DNA of 64,000 nt from assembly GCA_013398015.1 (NCBI GenBank), contig VZRR01012414.1, positions 1,186,037 to 1,250,036 on the forward strand, in the 5' to 3' direction. Under the pieces are notes generated by a model that had not been told where the DNA came from, searched no databases, and saw nothing but the letters and a program-made list of their open reading frames with translations. Position numbers and translations under genes: made by a program. Within the stretch, counting starts at the first letter, position 1. The number at the start of each line of letters is the position of its first letter. The stretch comes from Oreocharis arfaki (lineage: Eukaryota; Chordata; Aves; Passeriformes; Paramythiidae). Positions 27,832 to 40,240 of the stretch are shown one piece after another.

Positions 27832-29098
27832 TTGGGGAGGGAAATTCCATTTCCTACTGAATTTCTTCAGCAATGTGTATCCTGTTACAACCTGAGAAAA
27901 TAACTAAGGTTGTAAGAAAAAGATTTCAGTTATCTTCAAAAGGCATTAGAGTAGCTTCTTAGAGTTAATATGTAATATGCATAACTTTTCCTCTGTTGGA
28001 TTAATTTTGAGGTCAGTGTTCTTGTTATTTAGGCCCTGGAGACTACAGGTAACACTGAAATACAAGGAGGATCTCCCACAGAGTCTAGTGAGATTTGCAT
28101 TTGCTTTTGTCAAAAACAAATTTGATCCAGTATTCTAGAGCAGTTCTCTACTGCAGGAAATATCTGCACATTATAAGAAACCAGGCACTCTGTATAGTAT
28201 TAATGACTTTATTGCACAGCTGTAATAAATGCCCTTTAAATTTCTACAGCTGTGTGCAAAGAGGGCTATGCAAGCTTGATGTAATTCTGGTTTGCTTTTG
28301 CAAAAAATTCAACATTTTGTATTTTCAAAATCATCCTGGTTTTGACACAATAAGGACAGTAGCAAAAAGGAGTTATATAGAGGTATATAGCAGCAATTTA
28401 ATGTAAATACTACAGCTGAAAAATTTTGTTCAAAAGGAACGGCATTACAAGAGCAGATAAATACTGTACCTCTTCCTCGTCTAAGAAGGCAGTTCTCAGT
28501 TTTTGGTATAAAGCATAATCAAAATGAGTCATTCTCCAAGACAACAATCCCTAATCTGGCAGCTTTTATCTCTCTAGTTTGTATGAGGCACTGAGTCTAC
28601 TTTTTATTGTGTCTTGGAGATACCAATTCAGTATGTGAGTTTTAAAAATTTTAGAAAATATAGGAAAAAGAACATTTTTTCCCTTCAAAGGTAATTTGGA
28701 AAACATAAAATATTAATCTTAGTAAAAATTCAAGATACATAGAAAAAATGTTTAGTAAAATCATGTTTTTCTGATTAATGACCAACACGTGCTACTGTTT
28801 AGCTATTACAGATCAGCAAAACCTATTCTTGCCTCTAAAAGTAGCCGTATGGCTCAATTAAAAACAGAATCATTATTAAAGACACTTAATGTTGTGATTT
28901 TTATCCATATATATTGTCTGTGTATATATATAATATTAAACTATATTGTATATAACTCTGACTATGCAGGTGATAAAGCCATGGCGCTGCCGTAATATTT
29001 TAAGCATATTTTAATTTTTTTTATTACAAGAATTCATTTGATTTTTTGTGTGAAAATTATTTTAATATTGCTAAATCTGCATTGCATTTTTTTTTCAG

Positions 29099-29149
29099 AA
29101 ATTCAAAAACAGAAAACAGAGAGACCTGAAAAACGAACACCAGCAAAGG
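29099..29149 (+). CDS. TRDN: Triadin exon 5: first Lys/Glu/Pro cassette
   Basis: A 51-nt exon encoding E-I-Q-K-Q-K-T-E-R-P-E-K-R-T-P-A-K, bordered by TTTTTCAG and GTAACT. It aligns with the mammalian cassette beginning EIHKDKTEKQEKPE. It is the first of five related cassettes in the luminal tail, a highly charged and probably extended region facing the SR lumen. Phase 1 at both ends keeps frame whether included or skipped. It is three codons shorter than the four cassettes after it. Homology to triadin is secure; one-to-one orthology with a particular mammalian exon is an inference. Confidence 0.93.
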
Positions 29150-31094
29150 GTAACTGTTTTTTTTGTGTGTTTGCCTACATGTATTCGTGTAATCTACAGT
29201 GTCTGTGTTAAATACATGTTACTGCTGTTTTATCATAGAAGCATTCAAAGATCAGTTGACATAGACTGCAAGTGATCAAAAATTCATGTATACCTTCGCA
29301 TTAATAAAACAAATGTGATGCTATGCTTGTGTGGCTAGATTGAAAATGCACATTCATAATAAGATTCTCCTGCCCAAACTTTTCCAGAAATCTTTTTTCT
29401 AGCAAAGTTGCAAGAAAGTCGAGTGTTGATGAACTTCCTCTGGTGCAAAAGGCATGAAGTGTGTTGGGCAAGGAAGAACACAAATTTATAGGCCAGTGGG
29501 TGCTATCCAAGTTAGGAAGTCGTAGTTAAGAGTGAGCCAGGTGTGTATCAGAGATAAGAAAAACTTCCATTTTAAGAACCTACTCTTTTTCAGGCTACTT
29601 AATCTCCTGTAACTGGCACTTTCCAAAGATCCACAGAGGAACTGGTTTGGACTGGCTTTCAGAGGTCATATAAACGAAGATGTTTCCCGGGATATCTGCA
29701 GGTTTTTTTGCCTAACAGAGCTCGTCCATGAAGGCTAGGCCGTGTAAAACTTGATGAGCATCCCTCTGATGCACCAGCGCTGGGCTTGATAATGGCAGGA
29801 GGAAGCAAGAAAGAAGCTAATTATAAATAATGTGTATACTCATAAACCCTCCCTCACGCAATTACATTAATTTCTATTTATTTTCTTAGTGCTTTTAGTA
29901 GCATTTTACCTCTTTATAAAATGTTTTAATATTATTTTACACCTCCACTTCTGTGCTAATCAGGGTCATCTGGACTACCTGGAACTGTTTCCCAACTACC
30001 TAATAAATCATGTTTCATCCAAATGATTTTTTTAGGGTACCAGTGGGCAAGCCAGGCAATAATGAACTCGGATCCATTAGCAAGGATTCCAGTTAAGGTC
30101 CTTTCAAGCAAATTAATCAAAAAACACAAATGATGTTTCAATCTTGACCAAAACAGCCTCTTGTGTACCATTTCATCATACAAAAGTGCAGTTCCTTACA
30201 GAGAAGAATATTAATATTGCAGAAATTATTACAAAGAAATTATAAGATGCTAGGAAAAAAAGTGTTCAGATGTCATTAATTAAATCCCTTTATTCATGTG
30301 CCTCATAATGTAATCTCTAGTTATACAATCCCTTATTGAAGCAGAAAACAAAGGTTTTTTCTATATTTTTGTTTCACGTTTAGTCTCAACAATGTGACTA
30401 GTACATAAGAGGGACATTTACAAGAAAACATTCTTCTGGCCTCAGTCAACAGTGTGATAAAGGCCTGAATCCTTAGGGAGTTTTACTGTTACTTTACAAA
30501 CTACCTTCATGAAATATGTACAAATACAGTCTTTTATTGTTTTTAATAGCAAAAATTCAGAAGTAAAATGAATGTTTTTAATAGCAGCAAACAATGGAAG
30601 AAACATTTCTGTCCTCTGTCCAAACATGTGGGAACAATAGAGTTTTAAAATTAATTTAATTGTATTTTTTTGAATAGTCAAATCCTCTGAGTACAAGTCC
30701 CACAATTTACAACGGAGTTCAATCCATAAGCCTCATTTTTGAAAGATTGAACTGAATTATGAGGAATAGTTATAATGAATAAAAATCCCAGATGGAAGTG
30801 GCTGAAATTAAAAGATTCAAACAGTATTGAGAGCCAGGCAAACTGGTGTCCTAAAATTTGCTTTTAATTAAATATTTTGATAAACTACTAGCAATAATGT
30901 CTATTTCAATTATTGTAGTCAATTTATTCCCAGAAAGAAGAAATACTCCGAGAAATAATTTCACAAACCCATTGGTCATGCTTAAGAGCCCTGAAATCAA
31001 ATTATTTCATGATAACGTGTACACATAAGCACAAATTCACTACAGAGTAGGGTCTTTCCAATTTGGTATTTGAGGTATTAGTAATTTCACAAGT

Positions 31095-31375
31095 GCAGTG
31101 GCACCTGTTCTATATGACCAGGAGCCTGATCAGCCAGCAGAGGTGAGAGGGATTGGTTATCCCACTGTACCCAACTCTCCAGAGACCACATCTGGATACT
31201 GTGTTCAGTTCTGGGCCTCTCAGTTCAGGAGAGCCATCCATAAGCTAGGGCAAGTTTGGTGTGAGGCCACTGCAATGGGCAGGGCTGGAGAAGTTGTCCA
31301 GCTGGGATGGGGTGAGGGGTTGGGGCTGTCTCAGCTAGGGGCAGCTGTGCTGAGATTCTGTCACTCTATGATACT
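31095..31375 (+). mobile_element. CR1 LINE, decayed 3'-end fragment
   Basis: The segment contains the sequence family that encodes the end of the CR1 reverse-transcriptase ORF: a GACCACATCTGGATACTG block followed by GTGTTCAGTTCTGGGC, translating to a YCVQFWA-like motif. Its end has the TTCTGTCACTCTATGAT-type tail typical of CR1 3' termini. Much of the 3' region between these blocks is missing or too diverged, so the copy is internally deleted and dead. Orientation is the same as triadin. CR1 is the dominant LINE of birds and the main support for the avian call. Confidence 0.78.
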
Positions 31376-33430
31376 GCATGGACTTTGCAGGACTCTGAGC
31401 TGCTGCTGCAGCCTGTTTAAGGAATAGGTGATACGATTGTTATTACTATTACTACCAATAAGTGTTAACTACACTTTATTTTAGGCAAAAAGTAAGAACG
31501 ATAATAAAAATGTATCGAGATAAAAGTACATGTAAGTACAGAAGCTCTGTCTAATGGAAGGTCCAATGTCAGATTCCAATTTTTACGGAAAATTGATCTT
31601 ACCAGTGAAATGAATTGTCCTGCATTTCTGGAAAATAGCTCTAATTAAAACAGGCATTGAGAAGGAATGGGAAAAGTTGATTTACTGTGTGGCTTTTCCT
31701 AAAATTGCTTCACTAATGCATTGCTGTTGGAGTGAGGTATGGAAGAAACAATATAATGATGGCTACCCCAGCAGACATATATTAAATCACAGTGATTTTA
31801 AGACAGATAGTTGTGTGCTTCTGAACACTTATTGTTCCAGGTTTTTTCAGAAACTATCTTTGAATTCAGCCTAGTTTGACAAATAGAGGCCAGGCTCTTC
31901 AAAATTATTTCATTTACTATGCAGAGCATATCAACTTGTTAACAGGGTAGTACTGATAATTCTGATATTAAACATCACAGAATAAAGCTATCTGTATTTT
32001 ACCATATGGATAAATTATGAGATTATAAGGACATATTTAATGTGTTCCCATAATTTAATTTGCTGTAGCTGGAAGACAAAGTATTTGAGACAGCTAAATA
32101 GATAAATAGAGCTAGACCATACAAATCCTTAGTATGCTAGAAACCCACATAATTTCACCCAGTTAGCAAATTAAAAGGCTGATTTCTGACACAGGGGCTG
32201 TCTAGCCTGATTTCTAAAGGTACATCTACAAATATGCCTGCGTTAACTTTAAACTGGAGAACATGGTACTGATGGCAACACAGCAGTAGTTTCCTTAAAT
32301 TATGTATTTGGGCCTGGGGGTCTATGCCCCTCTCCAGACCAACCCCTTTTTTTTTCAGTGTTCCTTCAAGAAGAATTAAGTTATAGCCATCTAAAGTTGC
32401 TTTACTTCCGAATGAAAGCATTGACACAGAGATTTAATGCTCTCTGACTAATGCACTCTAACTTCATTGTATTAGTTCATTTATCTTAACTTTCCTGGGA
32501 GTGCTGCTCTGTAGACAAGCACTTAGTCTGTGAGCTGGAGCGAGCAATCTGTGCTTCATGCTTATTGCACTCATCACCTGGCTTTATACTAAGCAGCAGA
32601 CTTAAGACTTACTCAGTTGGAAACTATTTTTACTTCTCTCAGGTATGGAAGTAGTGTCTTACTACACCTCTTCTTTTTGTGCTTTCTGTTTTGCGGTGTG
32701 GAAAGTCTTTGTTGGAGAACTTTATCGGAGAAAAACTAAGTCACATCCCCCTTCACTATGTCGTCAATTTGAAGCAAATAAAATCTACTATGATGACTGA
32801 AACTTGGAAAATCCACTCACATATATGCTATGCTTCTTGTTTTTATTTTTCTGTGAACTAGATAGCAATATTAAGTTTGGAATACCTTGTTAAATTACCT
32901 TCAAATTTTCCATTATAAGCTTCTATTTTAGATAATTTATAAATTTATCACACTCCAGTCACTTAGGATGAGATTTCCCATGTTCATCTTTTTGCCTCAG
33001 GCAGAATTTTCATTCAAAGACATGCAAAAATGTTTCAGCAATTTCCAAAATCTAGGTTAGTGAAAATTAGGTTGGGGTGCTATTTTTTTTTTCAATGCTA
33101 ATAACAGTTTATTCTGAGCTTATGGTATTTGAGTATTTGCAAGGAAGTCCAAGAAAATTTCTTTAAATTTGTGGAAAAAATTTAGCTTCCACAATTGCCG
33201 TAAATCTACTTGTTTTTTTTTTTTAATTCTAGTTATTATTTTTTCTTATGGATGACACCATCATCCTAGTAGCAAAAGTTACAAAAGAGGTGATATTTTA
33301 ATTGCAAAATGGGTCATCAAGTTAATGAAATGGTTGAATTCAAGTTGAATGAACAGTTTAATTTCAGCATCATTTAGCTGAAGAGTGTGTAAGTAAGCAG
33401 CCTTAAAAAACATTTTTATATACTTGAGCT

Positions 33431-33472
33431 TTATTTTTTTGTTTTGTTTTGTTTTGGTGTTTGTTTTTTTTT
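33431..33472. repeat. T-rich (TTTTG)n simple repeat
   Basis: Imperfect TTTTG units embedded in oligo-T, starting a few bases after a TTGAGCTT context and ending about 20 bases before the hairpin at 33491. Confidence 0.8.
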
Positions 33473-33490
33473 AAATATGGAAAAGAAAAT

Positions 33491-33540
33491 CCAGTCAGCT
33501 CTTATTTGTTTCACAGATGAAACAAATAAGAGCTGATTGG
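33491..33540. other. Near-perfect 23-bp hairpin with 4-nt loop
   Basis: The left arm 33491-33513 and right arm 33518-33540 are reverse complements over 23 bases, with one difference (33494 against 33537). In + strand RNA that difference is a G-U wobble, so the whole stem pairs. The loop is CAGA (33514-33517). The innermost 17 bases of each arm are perfectly complementary. No transposon family or target duplication is visible. The most economical origin is a recent template-switch or inverted-duplication mutation; a small-RNA hairpin is a less likely alternative because the loop is very short. Confidence 0.9.
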
Positions 33541-34346
33541 CTCTAGCAGTATGGCCAGCCTGGCTAATTCTAAAACCTAGTGCTTGTACCTAGAATTGTG
33601 GGCTTGAAAAAGGGCATGTATCAAGCCCTTCACAAAGAGAAAGATATCCAAGTGATAAAATGTGGAAAAGATCTGTAGACAGTAATGCATTTTCTATGAC
33701 AGAGCTTTTATGACTACATATGGAGTTGAACATGGAAACATTTCAGGGGAGACTTAACATGCTAAGAAACATCAGACTTAAATTTATCAGATCAAAAGCT
33801 TCAGTGGATTTTGTTGGTCTTGCAGTTAAAGAGTCAAAAATGTCCAGTGATCACAGCCCTGAAACATGAACACTTTAATTTTTGGCAGCACCTGCCCTTC
33901 CCGAGTAAGGGAAGCCATAGCTCTGACAGTGCCCATAAGAGGTAATGATAAACATTACAATCTGAGATTAGCAACCTCTGAGGCAGTGAGGATATCAACA
34001 CACAGGATAAGGCTCTCAAACTAACCAGAGATCACCTTCAGCCTATAATTGGGAAGAGAAAAATAGCTTATGCTTATGCCAGCCTGATCTCTGCTTATCC
34101 ACATTCCAGGCTCCCTGCCCAGATACATCGAGTTACTTTTCTTTCTCAAGAAGGGGCCAGCCAACACTTCTTCATGTTTTAAGTTGTAGTCCTCACAAAT
34201 ACTAATATTTAGTTGCATTTTTTCTGTTTGTATCATCTTGAGGATGTGAAACAAGCTTAGATTTTTCTGTCCACTTTCAGGTCTGCTGACATTCAATTTA
34301 CTTAGTGTTGTTCAAGGCTCATTTTATGGGTTTGGTGTGTGGGGAG

Positions 34347-34425
34347 TTTTTTGTTTGTTTTGTTTTGTTTTCTTTCGGGGTTTTGGTTTTTGTCTGTTTG
34401 TCTGTTTGTTGGGGTTTTGTTGTTG
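34347..34425. repeat. G/T-rich simple repeat (TTTG/TCTG units)
   Basis: Low-complexity G/T-rich run with TTTG, TTTTG and TCTG units, interrupted by GGGG blocks. It is transcribed as part of intron 5 and has no coding content. Confidence 0.75.
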
Positions 34426-35989
34426 CGTGTTTCTCTCCCAAATCATGAAATAAGGGAATGCTATGGAAAAGCTTCAATAAATTTTTAAAACGCCCCAATA
34501 GTCTATCTTACACAAGAGATATGTCCTGTGGATAAAAACAAGCTTTCTGATTACCAGTCTTTTCTGCATAGTTCAGCTGTATTTTCTGGCATAGAGCCTA
34601 CAAGAGCTTTTGTCTGAATGTGCAGGAGCTCGTGTTTCAGTCACATTGACCATCACGGAGCTGTTGTTTGCAAAACTGTGCTGTTGGCCCAGACAAAACT
34701 GACAAAAGTGTTTTGCATAGAGCCAGCATCTGCTAATACAAATGTAAGATGTAAAAGCATGCTACAATTTCTGCAAAAAATACTCAGTTTGGAGAATTTT
34801 TTTTCTTGGTATGCTCCTAGATGTCCTAAAGCATTTGGATGAGTTGCAGCCTGTAATTCATTTAATAATACATTGCTGGTGCTGCTGTATTCTTCACAGC
34901 CTGAGTTTTTTTTAGTGTAAATTTTCTATCCACAGTCTTTAAAGGCTTTGAAATATCTCTCTTCAATCTTTTTCGACTGTACTGCTGTTTGTTATCAGCA
35001 ATAATTTTCTTGCTATGACTGAAAATGAATTTTGGATAACGCAAATACATAGAAGACATAATGAATTTACTGAATGTTCTGAATGATTTATCTTAATGAC
35101 TACGACATGCTTTTTAATGTGGAAATACTCAGCCAACAAAGAAAGTGCTTGCATCTCTGTGAAATGACATTTGCTGCAAGGCTGGTGAAATGAACGGATA
35201 CAAAAGCATAATGTGCTTGTGCATAAAGCTCACCGTCTTCCAATCAGAATTTTGTTTACTTGTTCCCAGAAACCTGGGTACTGAAAAGAAGATAAAATTT
35301 TTCCCTGAAATTACAAAATGCTAATTTTTTAGTAGTACAGGTTTACTAAGGATAAAATCATTAGTATGTGGGATTGAACCACTTCATAACACGGTCTGAG
35401 AGCAGGGTGGGCAATAGAGCCCAGAAGGACTCACGTCTGCCTGCCTCTCGCAGGACATGGAGTCGGCTGTGTTTTGAACAGCTGCTCTTCCTGAGGTTAT
35501 ACTCTGATTAAAAGAGATGTTTTCTTGTTAATCCATCCTGTGACGGAAGTGACAGCTAAAAATAAAGAAAAAATAGCATAGGAAGCAATATGCTGGCCGG
35601 TTTTTGTTAAGAATAGAAAGCAATGCTGTCAAGGGCTGAAAATAATTTCCTCTGTCAGAAATGTTAGAGTCAGGGTGCTTGTGTAATGGGACCAAAAGAG
35701 ATAGGACAGATTAGATTAAGGTTGCTGAATAATCACTTCTTTCAGAAAAATATTGTCTAGTATCTGAAGGCTTATTCTTGGAAAATATTTTTCTTGGACC
35801 TGGAATTAAATATTGTCATTAAGAAGGTCTATACATCATCACATACCTGTGACTCAGAGACAAAATCCATTATTTAGGTTTACAAATGCTTTTCCTTGAT
35901 CACTTTCATGAGATAATAAGTGTGCTTAATACATCTCGATAACAGATTTATTGTGAGCTGGTGTTTATTTATTTGTTTATTATTTGTAG

Positions 35990-36049
35990 GAATTCACAGA
36001 GACAAACCTGAAAAACAAGAAAAAATTGAGAGAAAGGAACCGCTAAAGG
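35990..36049 (+). CDS. TRDN: Triadin exon 6: second Lys/Glu/Pro cassette
   Basis: A 60-nt exon reading G-I-H-R-D-K-P-E-K-Q-E-K-I-E-R-K-E-P-L-K, with acceptor TTTGTAG and donor GTGTGT. It is the best match in the window to the mammalian EIHKDKTEKQEKPERK cassette, even though exon 5 lies before it. The two therefore look like duplicates of one ancestral cassette. Phase 1 at both ends. The charged KPEKQEK pattern is characteristic of triadin's luminal region. The open frame continues past the donor for 16 codons to a stop at 36100; I see no adjacent polyadenylation signal, so this looks like chance. Confidence 0.94.
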
Positions 36050-38709
36050 GTGTGTATTCAGCTTTTGATAATCTTTGTCTTTTTATCAGTGATTCAAAAT
36101 AGTCTAATCTATTGACACTTAGACTGTTCTTGTAGATCCTAATTATGTTTAAGGATGGAGGAGGTGTTGTGAAAGCCAGCTGGAAGGAGTATGAGGATCT
36201 AAGAAACAATTTGAATTCATCATCACCGTGCAGAAAAGCTGAAATTATATTCAGAGATTAATTAATAAGTCTTTACTGTACTATTAACTTATGTAAAAGA
36301 CACCCAGAGACCAAATAGGTGTCCTTTTTGTTCTTTTTGAATAAATACAAGCATATTATTTGTCCTTGAGAATACTTCTGACCAAAATGTAATGATTAAA
36401 ATTATGGCATACTGGAAATGGTCCCCATAGACATTCTGCTTTGGAAACCTGCTTTAAAAAAAATAAAAAAAAAGAAAAAAAAATTCTCCAGATTCATAGC
36501 TGAGACACTGGGGAGAGGTTTTAGAGAGAATTTAATAATATCCTGATGGTGTTTGCTAACAACAAATTACAGATCTGTTGTGGGTGTCAGAATCAGGATA
36601 CTGCTTAGTCTCCACCCACAACTCATGAGTTAGCTCTGGGTTACAAGAGCCACCACCTAGTTTGCCTTTTGTGAGGTTATTTTAGCAAAATGGATTTTTG
36701 GTGCAGCACACCTACTAGTCAAAACACTTTAATTCTTCTGAGAACATGTCCTTTGCACTAAATTATGGCTAATAAAGTCTTGGGCTGCAGAAAGAAACAC
36801 ATTCTGGAAGAGCAAACAGGCCAATGATTGTAATAAATCACCAAAAAAGAAAAGGTAAGGCTGAATATTCAGCCACAGCAAACTTATTCAGGACAAGAAT
36901 GCAAGTGAATGTGCATCTCTCAAAAGCTGTGCTTGACTAGGCCTTTCTAATGGTCTCTGATTGGAGCTTTTCCATTTCCAAGTAATTCAAAATGCATTGA
37001 GTAAATGAGACTGATTTTAGAAGTTAATGTCAGGCATATAAATTGAGGATCTGCTAGAATTAATATTTATTAGTAGAAAAGCCAATGGTGTTAACATAGG
37101 AAAATTTTTCTGAGATTTGGAAAAATGACAACGCAAAGACCATAATGTCCCATATTAAAACAAGAATTTGTCTTTAAGACTTCTGTTAAAGACTTCTGTT
37201 TCTGGAAAACTTGGGGGACTCTTCAACTTTGTTTTATAGGAGAACAATATTTAATGTTTTATTAAGTTTCTTAGAACGGGAAAAAAATTATCCCAGCCAA
37301 ACTTAGATAGCCATTGAAAAAAAGACTATTTTATTGCCTTAGCTTGCCATAAATCCTATTAATATTCTGTCTACCTAATGGTATTTTTTCTTGAAGTGCA
37401 TTATTAGTTTTGTTTAGTGAACTATTGCCAAAACTGCTATGGAAACACTACTCTGTATAGAGATTCTCTATATTCACAGTGCTAATAAACATTACTTTCA
37501 GACTGTACTTAAAATTTAAAAAAAAACAACTATGGGTACGCATCTTTCTAAGGTCGATTTCATTGTTGTGTGAGTGAAAGACTCCAGAGACTGCATCCCT
37601 CTATTTTAACTGCATACATTCTCTTTTCAAGATCAAGATAATGGAGGGTATAAATAGCATCCTGTTCTAATTTATAATCAACTTCTGCGATGAAGCTTAG
37701 GAAAGTTATTTAATGACACAGAGTAATTAGAAGTGTCTTAGTCACTTAGCGGTGTCTTGGTCAGGGATGTCAGCCACATTCCCAAGTATTTCATCACTAT
37801 ATTGCTTAAAAATGCGGAAGCCTGAACATTCCCTACCACTCTTCTTTTGCATCCAGTTAGGTATGGTATTCGTTTCTTATCTCCTCATGTTAGACAAAAG
37901 GAGTTTTACTAAACTTGGATGAAATCTCCACAGGAGTTAGACTTAAGCCAGGCTTGCATTTTCACAGCTGTGTTTTCTGAAGTGCTCTGAAACCCACATG
38001 CTTATTTTTCATTTTCTGGAAAATTATAGTGTAAAATCCTAAGAAAAGCGAGTGGAAAATGTTCTGTGAATGAGTGGATAGCATAATGCAGTTTCCACTG
38101 TCATAATGTTAGTTCTACTTTGCGCATACTGGGCATCTAATTATGGTTCTGAGATCGTCATTGCCAGGGACTGATCTCAGCCAGTGTCCATTACTAGCTA
38201 TCTGTATCCATTACTAGCTATCCATATCCATTACTGGTTATCCATTTCAAGCCAGCTGGCAAGCGACAGACGTATCATTTGCACATGTGATTCTGTTATG
38301 CTCCGAGATTGATTCCAAGGTTTTTACAACCTGTGTCTGACAGAGTATGGGGTGGCCAAGGTGAAGTCCTCTTTGTACCACAGGCAGCAGCACTTACTGT
38401 GAGCTGTGTCTTAGTGCTCGACGGTTTTCTGAAAATCTCTCTTGTGGAATTGACAGACAACTGCAAGAGATGATGTTATGCAGCAAACAGCTGAGGCACG
38501 TTTCCATGACAGTAACTTGTTAGCCAGAGTTGGCTGCTTACACCGATGTAGTATGATGTACACTGTGAAAATATGTGCAGGGCAGCTCAGGAGCTGCCAC
38601 TTGGTATCCTAAGGCTTATCTCAGTGAAATTGTTTTGGATTCTTAATTTTTTCCACCTTTTTTTTTTTTTTCTCTTTTGTATATATATAACAGTTTCTTT
38701 CTTTCCTAG
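36050..38709 (+). other. TRDN: TRDN intron 6 (about 2.7 kb)
   Basis: Holds an A-rich tract (36454-36483) and a three-unit 20-bp minisatellite (38187-38246). A T-rich tract, a short TA run and a pyrimidine-rich CTTTCCTAG acceptor precede exon 7. No other coding or RNA feature was seen. Confidence 0.8.
38187..38246. repeat. 20-bp minisatellite, three units
   Basis: Three tandem 20-bp units at 38187-38206, 38207-38226 and 38227-38246 share TCCATTACTAGCTATC. The third unit is diverged by a few bases. It is a local tandem duplication without transposon features. Confidence 0.92.
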
Positions 38710-38769
38710 TTACAAATAAAGACAAACTGGAAAGACAAGAAAAACTTGAAAAAAAGGAAAGGCATGCAG
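38710..38769 (+). CDS. TRDN: Triadin exon 7: third Lys/Glu cassette
   Basis: A 60-nt exon reading V-T-N-K-D-K-L-E-R-Q-E-K-L-E-K-K-E-R-H-A between TTTCCTAG and GTAATT. The opening V-T-x-K-(D/E)-K and the K/E-rich body resemble the mammalian VTHKEKEKGKEK cassette. Phase 1 at both ends. It is the most Lys/Glu-rich of the five cassettes and lacks the proline seen in the others. It is one of the repeat units of the luminal tail; no unique function can be assigned to this cassette alone. Confidence 0.93.
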
Positions 38770-40180
38770 GTAATTATTAAATGTCAGAATTTATTTTACA
38801 TTGAGAGGTACCCCAAAGCTAATTCTCTACTCAATTTCCATTTACATATCCCCTTGATTGGGAAAAAAAAAGAGAGTTATAAAATGTTATGAATAAAAAT
38901 AATGAGATCATATAAAGGTTTGCAGACTTACACATTAAGTAGAATTTTGTATTCTTTCTGCATGTTTGCTGGTTTGGTTTTTGTTTTTTTTTTTTTCTGA
39001 GGAAGGGAGATAATATATTTTGTACTCTGGATTAGTATAATCTCATGATAATCACTGACTATTTCCAACACTTGCAATAAGTATGGTTGCTAAGAGACTA
39101 CGGTCATCCAAGAAAAAAGTACCTGACAGCCTATAAACATAGGTAATCAGACTGGCCATGTGGAAAAAAAAAAGCATTTTATATAGAGTACTGCATAGGG
39201 CCATTGCAGAGCCACTGAGCGGGCCAGGAATAATTTTTCAGTAGTTACTTGCGATAAATAGGTTTCTAGCACTGTTTTACCACCCCCAATTCTTACTTTC
39301 TTTTTAAGCACCAACTCAATGCTCATGCGTATATTTTTGTGTTCCTAGGATAATCTCATATGCCATAGTCAAATAGGGAACTGCATATTTTCACACACAT
39401 GGCCCCTGCAGGCCGCCTCAGGGCATCTGAGGGCACGCAAATATCAGTTCTGCATATCCGTGGACAAGTTACTGTGCAAACATCAACCCCAAAAAATTAG
39501 TAAATCACAGCCCACACAGGAGGATATTCTGGACTACCCACCACTCAGTGACTATCACACAACTCGGGTGTGTTCTGAAACCTGAGCCAGAAATCTAGTA
39601 ACTGTAGAGTAGTTAATTTCAATTTGTAAGGTGGAAATTAAAAGCAAACAAAAAGCCCCAAAGAGCATTAGTTCTAATGTCATTGCAATTAGATTTGTAA
39701 TTAATTATAGCGCTTAATCATTCATAGCTGAAAAAACTGTTAGTCGATCTGTGGAGTTCAGAAAATCTTTCAGGAATTAACCAAAGTAATAAACAAGAAA
39801 GTTAAAAAATAACAATAAACCAAAGTAAACCAATAAATTAGAGTATATAAATATATTTTTTAAAAACAACCAGTAAACAATAGAAATAAGCTTGACTTTT
39901 CTTGACTACCTTCTTTCATGGGATTACTACAGAATTAGAAAGGCTGCTGCTCCTCCAGCCAAAGACAAAGACCTCAGTGATGGCATAAGAGTTTTTGAAA
40001 GTACCAACCCCATGTTTTGGCATCAACAACAAGCAGAAGCAGATGAATCAATCTTCCTTGTCCTTTGCATGGATAACCATGGTGCCTACTTGTGTTTCTT
40101 TATCCTTTTTCTCCTTTTTCTCACTTAAATGTAACTTTTTTTATTCCAATGACCGTTAAGATTATTGGTTTTATTTCTAG
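38770..40180 (+). other. TRDN: TRDN intron 7 (about 1.4 kb)
   Basis: AT-rich intron with oligo-A and oligo-T runs and no recognisable repeat. A Lys/Ala/Pro-rich open stretch near 39930-40000 resembles triadin superficially but is in the wrong splice phase (see rejected items). The acceptor is TTTCTAG at 40174-40180. Confidence 0.8.
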
Positions 40181-40240
40181 CTATTCCCAAAGAGAAACCT
40201 GAAAAGCCAGAAAAACAAGAAAAGAAAGCTCCATCTAAAG
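40181..40240 (+). CDS. TRDN: Triadin exon 8: fourth Lys/Glu/Pro cassette
   Basis: A 60-nt exon reading A-I-P-K-E-K-P-E-K-P-E-K-Q-E-K-K-A-P-S-K, with acceptor TTATTTCTAG and donor GTATGG. It resembles the mammalian ATHKEKIEKKEKPE cassette. Phase 1 at both ends, the same length as exons 6, 7 and 9. The KPEKPEKQEKK run is the clearest example of the alternating Lys/Glu pattern of triadin's luminal region. A sequence that may be a dead copy of this cassette lies about 1 kb downstream at 41200-41259. Confidence 0.94.

Larger units (their letters stand above)
16370..29098 (+). other. TRDN: TRDN intron 4 (about 12.7 kb)
   Basis: Long intron ending in a strong T-rich tract and TTTTTCAG at 29091-29098. 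It holds an A-rich/GGAGA microsatellite (23541-23605), a possible old interspersed repeat (21131-21230), an AAAC-rich run (22646-22675), an 11-bp AT-rich inverted repeat (27805-27815 with 27821-27831) and one unresolved base at 23445. Patches with more G+C lie near 18180-18700, 20640-20760 and 22040-22450, without a recognisable gene. I searched for additional Lys/Glu exons and found none. Confidence 0.75.
29150..35989 (+). other. TRDN: TRDN intron 5 (about 6.8 kb)
   Basis: Holds a decayed CR1 fragment (31095-31375), T-rich simple repeats (33431-33472 and 34347-34425) and a striking near-perfect hairpin (33491-33540). It ends in a T-rich tract with TTTGTAG at 35983-35989. ORFs on both strands (for example 29301-29510, 29956-30183, 30442-30705, 32155-32427, 34021-34296) have no recognisable product. 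Confidence 0.8.

Noticed and set aside
39930..40000. Lys/Ala/Pro-rich stretch (RKAAAPPAKDKDLSD) resembling triadin
   Set aside because: The only nearby AG acceptors would place it in a different frame (E-L-E-R-L-L-L), and the charged frame does not fit the phase-1 rule of all other exons. Likely coincidence.
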